From Polynucleobacter sp. 78F-HAINBA (GTDB taxonomy: Bacteria; Pseudomonadota; Gammaproteobacteria; Burkholderiales; Burkholderiaceae): DNA of 64,000 nucleotides. Positions 37,758 to 45,732 of this stretch are shown here, piece after piece. The stretch lies in the NCBI RefSeq assembly GCF_018882325.1, contig NZ_JACVOQ010000001.1, positions 124,001 to 188,000 of the forward strand, written 5' to 3'. Numbering within the stretch: position 1 is the stretch's first letter; each line of letters begins with the position of its first letter. Made by a program: the position numbers and the translations under genes. The notes beneath the pieces are model-generated. The model was not told the DNA's origin. It saw only the letters and a program-made list of their open reading frames with translations, and searched no databases.

Positions 37758-38948
37758 TCAGCCTCCAATTGCTTGGGCGGGATCTACCAGCAAAGCAACT
37801 CTAATCGCCAAGGTACTAGCTAAAGCGCATATGACCATCACTAAAATGAATCCGATGATTGCATCTACAGGCTCTAATAAAACATACTTTGGAAACAGCG
37901 GCGCCCAAAAAGTAGCAGAAGTTTTTCCCACAACAAAACCAATTAACCCCAAGCCAAGGGCTTGCTGCAGAATCATGCTGCCAATAGTACTATTTTGAGT
38001 GCCAATCAATTTCAACACGGCAATCTCCCTAATCTTTCCTAGGGTCATGGTGTAGATAATGAAAGCCACAATGGCAGCGCTTACTACCGCCAAGATCACT
38101 AGAAACATACCAATTTGTTTCGCAGAATTTGCGATCAACTTGGCAACAAGGATTTCTTCCATCTGCGCCCTTGTATACACCTCAAGATGTTTCCAGCGAC
38201 GGATTGGTTTAGCCACCTCCTCCGGAGTTCTTCCCTCTTGGATTTGAACAAGGATGGCATTAACGCTATGATTGGTAGATTGCGATGCCGTAATAGCATC
38301 CAATAACCCAGGAATGGGGCGATTCAAACTTGGATTAGCTGTATTTCTGGCGCGATCATTCAGAATCGCATCGTTGTCCTTTAGAAATTGCGCCTCTTGT
38401 GCATCTTTAATCGGAATGAATACCATTGGATCGCCGCCCGATGAAACCATACGGCGAGTTAAACCTACTACCCGATACTGATGGCGCTTAATTTGAATCA
38501 GGTCGTTTAGCTCAAACCCCGTTTTGATATCTGCTAAAGCTTCATAGTGTGATTGGACTATGTGTCGACCAGAAATCAAATAAGCCGGCTCACCAAGCTG
38601 CCCACTTTCCACCCCAACCACCATGGCTCTAGTGTCACTCTGCCCTTTACGAACCTGCATTGTGAGATAGGTGATGTTAGCTGCGCGTGCAACGCCCGGC
38701 ATCCCCAACACGCCCCTGACGTAATCATCTCGAATACTGGATGCTTCAGCATAAGGGCCTTGGGTATCTTTTTGTACCACCCAAAGATCTGCACCACTAT
38801 TGTTTAGTAGGGCCATGGCATCATCCACCATGCCTCGATATACCCCTGCCATTGTTAGAGTGACACCGATTAGCAGTCCGAGACCCAATCCCGTTAGAGC
38901 AAACTTACCCCAAGAATGCGCAATGTCACGACCTGCTAGGCTAATCAC
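37758..38948 (-). CDS. ABC transporter permease, FtsX-like (DevC type)
   Basis: A 396-residue inner-membrane permease. One helix near residues 13-35 is followed by a large periplasmic domain and three C-terminal helices (about 275-300, 325-345 and 355-385), the MacB/DevC topology. AVLKLIGTQNSTIGSMILQQ is the FtsX-domain coupling region. It overlaps the adaptor gene by 4 bases and lies immediately before the ATPase gene. Confidence 0.9.
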   Translation of the reverse strand: MISLAGRDIAHSWGKFALTGLGLGLLIGVTLTMAGVYRGMVDDAMALLNNSGADLWVVQKDTQGPYAEASSIRDDYVRGVLGMPGVARAANITYLTMQVRKGQSDTRAMVVGVESGQLGEPAYLISGRHIVQSHYEALADIKTGFELNDLIQIKRHQYRVVGLTRRMVSSGGDPMVFIPIKDAQEAQFLKDNDAILNDRARNTANPSLNRPIPGLLDAITASQSTNHSVNAILVQIQEGRTPEEVAKPIRRWKHLEVYTRAQMEEILVAKLIANSAKQIGMFLVILAVVSAAIVAFIIYTMTLGKIREIAVLKLIGTQNSTIGSMILQQALGLGLIGFVVGKTSATFWAPLFPKYVLLEPVDAIIGFILVMVICALASTLAIRVALLVDPAQAIGG

Positions 38949-40102
38949 GGTGTTTTCTTCAATAAAGAATCAACTACCTTAATACGCTGCCCTTCTTTAA
39001 TTTCAGCATCGCTATAGAGAACAACTTCATCACCACTCTTAAGTCCACTCAGAATAACCACTTGACCATTTAAGCCGTTTTGTCCAACTTGTACTCGAGC
39101 AAAGTAGGGCTTGCCATCTTTGAGCACCCATACCCCAGTTTCATCACCCCTCTTTTTAATGCTTGCATTGGGCAAGCTAAGGCCATATTCACTGGGGGCT
39201 AATTGCAATGTCACTTCTGCCATCTCCCCAACTGAAACAGTCTTGGGCATATCTATCATTTCAATTTGGGCAATGCGTTCTTCCGCAACACTATCACTGA
39301 GCATCTCAACGCGAACTACCTTGCCCGAGATTGGGTGATGTGGATTAGAGCGCAATATCACATTTGCATCTAAGCCAACGGCTAATCCCATTGACTTACC
39401 TTGGTCAAAACGCGTCTTAATCCATAGGCTCGTTGGGTCGATTAATTTTAAAACCGCCTGACCAGCAATAACAGTTGAGCCTGGCTCGGCATCTCTAGAT
39501 GTAATGATCCCATCTACTGGAGCCCTTAATTTAATATTAAGCTCTTGTTGTTTAAGTCCAGCCAAATCAGCAGTTGTTTTTTGAACAATCGCTTTTGCTG
39601 AATTGAGTTCCTGTGACTTGCCTTCAACAACAATTGGGCTAATAAAATTTTTCTTTCCCAACTCCACATATCGCTTGTACGTTTCAGAAGCCAGCAGTAA
39701 GCGTGCCTTTGCATCAGTCACTTGTGCCTGAGCAGCAATCATTCTCTGATTCAGATCAATAGAATCCATCTCGGCAAGTAATTGCCCTTCTTTAACCAAA
39801 TTGCCCACATCTACATATACGTTTAAAACGCGTCCAGCAACTACCGGCCCCATCAAATACGCCCGCCTGGCTTCAACTGTTCCTACCCCGAATAGCGTAG
39901 GCGCAAGCGATTGGTCGCTAACTTTAATAATCGTCACTTTAGTTGATGCTAAAGGCCCAGAATTTAGAACAACAAATCCAAATACGACCAATAAAAATGT
40001 AAGCGTGAGACCCATCAGTAATTGACGACGGGTAATGTCCAATTCACGCATTCGGAGCAGCAGTGAACTAAAAAGTTCTTTTAATTTAATTGTGGTATTC
40101 AT
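38945..40102 (-). CDS. periplasmic adaptor (HlyD/DevB-like)
   Basis: A 385-residue membrane-fusion protein. A single N-terminal membrane helix (about 30-50) is followed by a lipoyl-like half (GPVVAGRVLNVYVDVGNLVKEGQLLAEMDS), a helical hairpin with AQVTDAKARLLLASETYKRY, the second lipoyl half (IKLRAPVDGIITSRDAEPGS) and a beta-barrel. With the two genes after it, it forms a tripartite exporter of the DevBCA type. No outer-membrane TolC gene is present. Confidence 0.9.
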   Translation of the reverse strand: MNTTIKLKELFSSLLLRMRELDITRRQLLMGLTLTFLLVVFGFVVLNSGPLASTKVTIIKVSDQSLAPTLFGVGTVEARRAYLMGPVVAGRVLNVYVDVGNLVKEGQLLAEMDSIDLNQRMIAAQAQVTDAKARLLLASETYKRYVELGKKNFISPIVVEGKSQELNSAKAIVQKTTADLAGLKQQELNIKLRAPVDGIITSRDAEPGSTVIAGQAVLKLIDPTSLWIKTRFDQGKSMGLAVGLDANVILRSNPHHPISGKVVRVEMLSDSVAEERIAQIEMIDMPKTVSVGEMAEVTLQLAPSEYGLSLPNASIKKRGDETGVWVLKDGKPYFARVQVGQNGLNGQVVILSGLKSGDEVVLYSDAEIKEGQRIKVVDSLLKKTP

Positions 40103-40610
40103 ATTTGAATCTAGGTTTATATTTTGCGAACCATCAATAAACTTAAGTGAACGAGATGTGTCCCTTAATGATGCTCCTTTTGGTTGTCAAATAGCGATTT
40201 AATTACCCATCTCACAGGAGATCAACTCAATCAAAGTTAACTCTCGCTTTTTGTCTACTTTGCTTTTTCTTGGATCATTATTCATTATATTTTAAGATAT
40301 AATGAATAATGATCTTCAGGCAGCAAAAAAATTAAATAAACTAAAAATGCATTATTTGTACCCGAAGATAAATCCAAAAAACACAACATTGATAATAAGA
40401 ATTCAATGGCCAATATGTGATCGCTTAATCTAGCAATAGCTGTCCTTCTATTGTAGATTTGGGTATTTGCGAAGTCTTTTGAAGCTTAAACCTTAGTCAA
40501 AGCAACGCCTAGATAAATAACCCAACTAAATTTAAAGGTTCTCGTAGTTTAATTTCAGATTGGAGATTTTGCGTTTTCAAGTGTATCGATTAATGCCTCC
40601 AAAAAAGAAA
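40103..40610. other. 508-bp AT-rich region with a large palindrome
   Basis: No coding frame is convincing. The only clear structure is the 42-bp inverted repeat at 40273-40314. The region lies between a small Cys-rich frame and the exporter, all on the minus strand, and should hold the exporter promoter. Confidence 0.6.
40273..40314. repeat. perfect 18-bp inverted repeat made of TCATTAT heptamers
   Basis: The arms GATCATTATTCATTATAT and its exact complement are separated by TTTAAG. Each arm contains TCATTAT twice in tandem (40275-40281 and 40282-40288, mirrored at 40299-40312). No T-run follows on either strand, so an operator is more likely than a terminator. It is 171 bases upstream of the adaptor start. 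Confidence 0.85.
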
Positions 40611-40838
40611 TTAATCCTCAAAAATATTAGGAATTCCATTTAATAAAATTTTTTTTGAACTTGATACTGACTCATCCAGATCAGACTCTATAATTTTCCT
40701 AAAATTAGTGCAATTATCTCTATGCACACACTCAGACAGAGTTTGATGCTTTTTACGATCGTTATATGCCGTGCAATGATCGCGAGTCCAGCTTCCGTCC
40801 AACGGGCAAGAATCTTTCTTTCCCATACACACCCCCAC
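40611..40838 (-). CDS. small cysteine-rich hypothetical protein
   Basis: I do not recognise this 75-residue frame. Its first half contains five cysteines after the start region (MGVCMGKKDSC, DHC, ECVHRDNC) with histidines between, which suggests a metal site. The second half is acidic and Ser-rich. The second ATG (MGKKDSC) has GTGGGGG upstream and may be the start. It lies 83 bp downstream of the HPP gene on the same strand. It may be real or chance. Confidence 0.4.
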   Translation of the reverse strand: MGVCMGKKDSCPLDGSWTRDHCTAYNDRKKHQTLSECVHRDNCTNFRKIIESDLDESVSSSKKILLNGIPNIFED

Positions 40839-40921
40839 TTAGTCAAAAATACTGCATTGAGGTAATTTAAAGCGCATCCCAAGACTAGGACTTATTCTAA
40901 ATTACATATGTTGCGTTGCTT

Positions 40922-41470
40922 TTAACCCTGTTTGCTAAGTTCCTTAATCGGGTAGGGTTTCTTGGTTAATTTTCCGTACAGATATGCAGCGGCAACCAGG
41001 ACTAACGAGTCCGCAAAAATAGGATAGATCGCAAAGTAATAGCTACTAATATTTCCAGCGGCGATAAACATTGCCAGTAATAAAGCTGTTGGGCTAAAGC
41101 ACTTTAAACTATACATAGCTAAAGCTGAAGCGACAACCGCTGCTGGCATTCCCACAAATGGCGAAGGGAAGATAGAGGCGCTGGCTGCAGCCAGTAATGC
41201 AGAAACCACGTTGCCTTCGATAATTGCCTTAGGATGAAACATCGGGCTAGATGGCATTAGAAAAATCATCAGCGCCATCACCAAAAAAGCAGCATTGATA
41301 GGCACCGCTTGCTCAGGTACGCCAACTAGCTCATTAAACATCACAACAGCAATGATCAGCACATCTACCCCAAAGCAAATCCTAAGGATTTCTAACCAAG
41401 AAAATCCATAAGGATCTGGTGGGATGTACTTTTTAAGTCTAGATAGATAGCTTTCCCAACGATTACTCAT
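40922..41470 (-). CDS. HPP family membrane protein
   Basis: A 182-residue inner-membrane protein with about five hydrophobic segments. MPSSPMFHPKAIIEGNVVSALLA corresponds to the HPP-family signature region. Some HPP proteins of plastids and cyanobacteria transport nitrite, and this gene ends the nar run, so nitrite transport or export is a reasonable inference. It lies 68 bp after the nitroreductase. There is no CBS domain. Confidence 0.75.
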   Translation of the reverse strand: MSNRWESYLSRLKKYIPPDPYGFSWLEILRICFGVDVLIIAVVMFNELVGVPEQAVPINAAFLVMALMIFLMPSSPMFHPKAIIEGNVVSALLAAASASIFPSPFVGMPAAVVASALAMYSLKCFSPTALLLAMFIAAGNISSYYFAIYPIFADSLVLVAAAYLYGKLTKKPYPIKELSKQG

Positions 41471-41538
41471 ATATTAGAGAATTTAGCAGAAATCAATATT
41501 CAAGCTATATTTGTTTAGGTTATTAGTTAATTAGGCGC

Positions 41539-42129
41539 TTAGAACTCCAAGGTAGTCACAAATTCGGAGGGGACCATACGTGACTTTGGAGGGGTGGATC
41601 TATCTGGGGTGCCTATATTAATAAAACACAATGGATCCTCGTAATCTTGAAGGCCAAATAGCTCCCTTACCGGCTTCATATACATTGATTTACCACTTGT
41701 TGGACTTGCACCAAATCCCATAGCATGGGAAATTAAAAAGACGTTCTGTATGGCACATCCAGCAGAAATAATTCGTTCGCTAGGTGGAACTTCTGAATCC
41801 GTACCTCTAGCATTCACAATTGCTAGCATTACCAAAGGTGCTCTATGGGCTTTAACCATGGCGTCCTGAACTTGTTGCTCAGTTGCGCCCGGGTCCCGCT
41901 CAAGCAATGATTTTGCAAAGGCGTCCGCTAATAACCCCCTGCACTCAAGAGGGCAGATAACAAAACGCCACGGACGAGTCAAATTATGATCAGGCGCCGT
42001 CGCAGCCATCGAAAAAATAGTTTCCAATTGCTCTGGGGTAGGCCCAGGCTGAAATAGCCTTTTAGGCAAAAATGATTGTCTTGAGCTAATTAATGCTGCC
42101 GCCATTTCTGCAGTCTGGTTATTCGACAT
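41539..42129 (-). CDS. nitroreductase family flavoprotein
   Basis: The frame opens upstream at 42189, but ATG 42129 (MSNNQTAEM) has GGAG ahead of it and overlaps the carbonic anhydrase stop by only 11 bases, giving 196 residues. TAPDHNLTRPWRFVI is the FMN-binding block of the family, and MGFGASPTSGKSMYM and FINIGTPD follow. The natural substrate is unknown. It is part of the nar run, between carbonic anhydrase and HPP. Confidence 0.82.
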   Translation of the reverse strand: MSNNQTAEMAAALISSRQSFLPKRLFQPGPTPEQLETIFSMAATAPDHNLTRPWRFVICPLECRGLLADAFAKSLLERDPGATEQQVQDAMVKAHRAPLVMLAIVNARGTDSEVPPSERIISAGCAIQNVFLISHAMGFGASPTSGKSMYMKPVRELFGLQDYEDPLCFINIGTPDRSTPPKSRMVPSEFVTTLEF

Positions 42130-42799
42130 GTTTTGGATCTCCATCAAAATGATCATCAGCGTAAGGCCCGGTTCCGCAGCTATCTGCATGGTGCGCCGGG
42201 ATAAACTTTCCTTCAGTTACATCAAATACCTGCACTTCACCCTCTTCAATTACGTAATACCAACCGTGAAGGGTTAACTCCTTGTTTTCAACTTGTGAGC
42301 GAACCATTGGGTATTCCATTAAACGTTCTAGCTGCAAGATGACTGAGCGTTGCTCCACCCTTCGGAGTGCCTCAGGGGTTTGGCAGACCGGCAAAAGTGC
42401 CTCATCAATTAATTCAAGCCAAGCACTTAAATTAATCGCCTCTTCTGGCACCCCTTCATAAGCTGACCTGACTGCCCCACAATGACTATGTCCACATACA
42501 ACAATTCGACTAACATTAAGTTGCATTACTGCAAATTCAATTCCTGCAGCCGTCCCATGAATACCATAGGAACCATCGTAAGGTGGAACAATGGCGCCTA
42601 CATTGCGCAAAATAAACAAGTCTCCAGGCCCCGTTCCGGTAAGTAAATATGGAACAATTCTGGAATCAGAACAACCTAAAAATAAGGTTTTAGGTGTCTG
42701 CCCATTTTGAATAAGGCTTGTAAATTCTTGGCGATGCGCCGGGAAATATTCTGTCCGAAATTTGCGCAGTCGATCTAATAACTCATCTGGCATCGTCAA
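42119..42799 (-). CDS. beta-class carbonic anhydrase
   Basis: A 226-residue zinc enzyme interconverting CO2 and bicarbonate. Zinc ligands are C43 (CSDSRIVP, with D45 and R47 as the catalytic dyad), H104 and C107 in CGHSHCGAV. No signal peptide is seen, so it is cytosolic. It follows narI by 13 bp on the same strand and is probably co-transcribed with narGHJI. Confidence 0.93.
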   Translation of the reverse strand: MTMPDELLDRLRKFRTEYFPAHRQEFTSLIQNGQTPKTLFLGCSDSRIVPYLLTGTGPGDLFILRNVGAIVPPYDGSYGIHGTAAGIEFAVMQLNVSRIVVCGHSHCGAVRSAYEGVPEEAINLSAWLELIDEALLPVCQTPEALRRVEQRSVILQLERLMEYPMVRSQVENKELTLHGWYYVIEEGEVQVFDVTEGKFIPAHHADSCGTGPYADDHFDGDPKHVE

Positions 42800-42812
42800 T
42801 TGCTCTCATCGT

Positions 42813-43514
42813 TTACTTACGACCCATACCGAATTTTCTACTACGTACAATTTGATATGGTCTTACCAGATAGGTGATGGATGCAAACCCACTCCAAATA
42901 TGAACAAGTCGGGTAAATGGAAAGATTAAGAAAATTGTCATTCCTAAGAACATGTGCAATTTAAATACCCAATCTACCCCACTTAATAACTCAACAGCTC
43001 CACCACGTAAGGTGACTATATGTTGAGCCCAGCCTGCCAGCTTCATCATGACCGAACCATCTAAATGTTGGCCAGATAGAGGAATGGTTGCAAGGCCAAG
43101 AAATAACTGAAGCCAAAGCAAAACTGCAATCAAAATATCGCTAGGCCTAGATGTCGCGCGAATGCGGTCATCAGTTAAACGTCTGTGCAATAAGATTGTT
43201 AGGCCGATAAATCCAAACACCCCAGCAATTCCCCCGCTAGCCATAGCCATTACTTGCTTTTGACCGGCCGTAATAAATGGCTCATACAAGAAATGTGGTG
43301 TCAGCATGCCAAAGAAGTGGCCAAAGAATAAAAAGAGCACGCCAATATGAAAGAAGATGCTGCCTATGCGCAATTGTTTCTTACGTAATAATTGGCTTGA
43401 GTCGCTTTTCCAGGTGTACTGATCCCTATCAAACCGAATAAGACTTCCTACAAAAAATACCGCAAGGCAAATATAAGGATAAATTCCAAAAATAAATGTA
43501 TCTAGATAGCTCAT
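42813..43514 (-). CDS. narI: respiratory nitrate reductase gamma subunit
   Basis: NarI is the membrane cytochrome b of NarGHI, which takes electrons from quinol. The 233-residue protein has five hydrophobic segments. FHIGVLFLFFGHFFGML carries two histidines of the heme-b set, and KLHMFLGMTIFLIFPFTRLVHIWSG carries the others. It overlaps narJ by 4 bases. Confidence 0.97.
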   Translation of the reverse strand: MSYLDTFIFGIYPYICLAVFFVGSLIRFDRDQYTWKSDSSQLLRKKQLRIGSIFFHIGVLFLFFGHFFGMLTPHFLYEPFITAGQKQVMAMASGGIAGVFGFIGLTILLHRRLTDDRIRATSRPSDILIAVLLWLQLFLGLATIPLSGQHLDGSVMMKLAGWAQHIVTLRGGAVELLSGVDWVFKLHMFLGMTIFLIFPFTRLVHIWSGFASITYLVRPYQIVRSRKFGMGRK

Positions 43515-44191
43515 GGCTGAACTCCTTTGAACTCTTTCGCACGTTTGACAAATTGAAGCGGTTGCTCTTCACCAGGTTTGGATTGGCCACGGGTTGAGCA
43601 TCCGCCAAATGCTGGAGGCTCTGCCCACTCTTCATCCATAGACTCTTCCTCAATCTTCAATTCAACAATTTTGAATTTTTCACCGGAGAACTCTATAGCT
43701 GCAGCTATCAACCATGCGTAACGGTTGTTACGAGCAACTAAAGTGGAGTAGACGGCATTCAAGATATGGGCCATTTCCCCAATAAATTGCCTGGACTGAT
43801 CTAAGGGTAGTGTTGAGGCAAACTCGAGAATTACCGACAAGTGATCGGGAAGCTCATTAGCACTTAACTCTAAACCACCATCTTTATAAGTTTGAAGTAA
43901 GTCGACCATAGCTTGACCGCGCTCACGAGAGTCTCCATGAACATGCTCAAACAAGTGCAGGGATGTCGCCCTACCTCGATCAAAGCACTCTACATATTCT
44001 TCCTGCAGGTCATACAAATCTGCAGATTCCAGGTGGTTAACAAAATCAACTAAACCGGCATGAACCCTTTTAGTGAGCTTTGGCATTGCCAATAGCGCAC
44101 TAGTCACTTCGGCTGAATGCTGAATAAGCTCTGCATCTGGATACTGAAGAAATCTAGAAAGCGCTCGTAATGGTAGTGAATGTTTCATCAT
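43511..44191 (-). CDS. narJ: nitrate reductase assembly chaperone
   Basis: NarJ inserts the molybdenum cofactor into NarG and is not in the final enzyme. The 226-residue protein has the family core YDLQEEYVECFDRGR then SLHLFEHVHGDSRERGQAM at about residues 57-90. The C-terminus is acidic, as usual. It lies between narH (5 bp) and narI (overlap). Confidence 0.95.
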   Translation of the reverse strand: MMKHSLPLRALSRFLQYPDAELIQHSAEVTSALLAMPKLTKRVHAGLVDFVNHLESADLYDLQEEYVECFDRGRATSLHLFEHVHGDSRERGQAMVDLLQTYKDGGLELSANELPDHLSVILEFASTLPLDQSRQFIGEMAHILNAVYSTLVARNNRYAWLIAAAIEFSGEKFKIVELKIEEESMDEEWAEPPAFGGCSTRGQSKPGEEQPLQFVKRAKEFKGVQP

Positions 44192-44196
44192 GTCTC

Positions 44197-45720
44197 CTAA
44201 ACAGCCGGCTTAATTGGAATGGTGCGACGCTTAGTGCCGCCGAAGAGACTTGCTTCAGAGTCGCCATCAGAGCATCCGTTTCCAAAAGTAAAGCCGCAAC
44301 TTCCCTTCATGTCGAATGTATTTTCTGCATACTCACGATGCGATGTTGGAATGACAAAGCGATCTTCATAATTAGCAATCGCCATGGTCTGATACATATC
44401 TTCCACCTGATCCTCAGAGATGCCAGCCTGTTTCAATGCCTCTAGATTGCGTGTGCCATCCACATGCTTATCTCGCTGCCATGCCCTCATTGCCAACATT
44501 TTTTCTAAGGCGGATATCACCGGAGCCTCATCTCCAGCAGTTAGCATATTGGCTAAATATTGCACCGGAATACGTAACTGCTTCACATCTGGAATATGGC
44601 CATTTACTCCGACATAACCAGCCTCTACTGCCCCAGTAACCGGGGAAAGTGGTGGAACATACCAAACCATTGGAAGCGTTCTATATTCTGGATGAAGTGG
44701 TAATGCAATTTTCCAATCCATCGCCATTTTGTATACAGGACTCTTTTTGGCAGACTCCACCCAAGATGGAGGCACGCCGTCAGCTAAAGCTTGTTTCTGT
44801 ACTTCTGGATCATTTGGATCCAAAAATACCTTCAACTGTGCTTTATATAAATCTTTTTCGTTCTCAACGCTGGCAGCGCTTTCAATTTGGTCGGCATCGT
44901 AAAGCATGACACCTAAATAACGGATACGGCCAACACAGGTTTCCGAACAGACTGTTGGTTGACCCGCCTCAATACGTGGATAGCAGAAAATGCATTTCTC
45001 TGCTTTACCGCTTTTCCAGTTGTAATAAATCTTTTTATACGGACATGCAGAGACGCACATACGCCATCCACGGCATTTATCCTGGTCAATTAAAACAATC
45101 CCATCCTCTTCACGTTTGTAAATAGAACCTGATGGGCAAGATGCAACACAAGCAGGATTCAGACAATGTTCACACAGACGTGGCATATACATCATGAATG
45201 TATTTTCGAACTGGCCCCATACGTCTTTTTGCATTTGATCAAAGTTAGCATCTTTGCTTCGTTTAGCAAATTCACCGCCCAAAATCTCTTCCCAGTTAGG
45301 GCCCCACTCTATCTTCTCCATGCGCTTGCCAGTGATCAAGCTTCTTGGGCGAGCAGTCGGAGTGGCCTTAGATTCGGGAGCGCTTTGTAAATGCTCATAA
45401 TCAAATGTAAACGGCTCGTAGTAATCGTCGATTTCTGGCAAATTAGGGTTCCCAAATAAGTTCATCCAAATCTTGGACCTACCACCTTGTTTGGGTTCAA
45501 TCTTGCCATTGCTCTTACGTTTCCAGCCACCCTTCCACTTCTCTTGGTCTTCCCAATTTTTTGGGTAACCGATTCCTGGTTTTGTTTCTACGTTGTTAAA
45601 CCAGGCGTACTCCATCCCTGGACGATTCGTCCAAACCTGCTTGCAAGTAACGGAGCATGTGTGACAGCCGATACATTTATCCAGGTTTAAAACCATGCCA
45701 ATTTGTGCGCGAATTTTCAT
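44197..45720 (-). CDS. narH: respiratory nitrate reductase beta subunit
   Basis: NarH carries the Fe-S relay between NarI and NarG. The 507-residue protein has four Cys groups: C16, C19, C22 and C26 near the start; CEHCLNPACVASCP; CRGWRMCVSACP, where Trp replaces one Cys as in the 3Fe-4S site; and CIFCYPRI with the later Cys pair. It lies 12 bp after narG. Confidence 0.98.
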   Translation of the reverse strand: MKIRAQIGMVLNLDKCIGCHTCSVTCKQVWTNRPGMEYAWFNNVETKPGIGYPKNWEDQEKWKGGWKRKSNGKIEPKQGGRSKIWMNLFGNPNLPEIDDYYEPFTFDYEHLQSAPESKATPTARPRSLITGKRMEKIEWGPNWEEILGGEFAKRSKDANFDQMQKDVWGQFENTFMMYMPRLCEHCLNPACVASCPSGSIYKREEDGIVLIDQDKCRGWRMCVSACPYKKIYYNWKSGKAEKCIFCYPRIEAGQPTVCSETCVGRIRYLGVMLYDADQIESAASVENEKDLYKAQLKVFLDPNDPEVQKQALADGVPPSWVESAKKSPVYKMAMDWKIALPLHPEYRTLPMVWYVPPLSPVTGAVEAGYVGVNGHIPDVKQLRIPVQYLANMLTAGDEAPVISALEKMLAMRAWQRDKHVDGTRNLEALKQAGISEDQVEDMYQTMAIANYEDRFVIPTSHREYAENTFDMKGSCGFTFGNGCSDGDSEASLFGGTKRRTIPIKPAV

Positions 45721-45732
45721 CTTTATTCTCCG

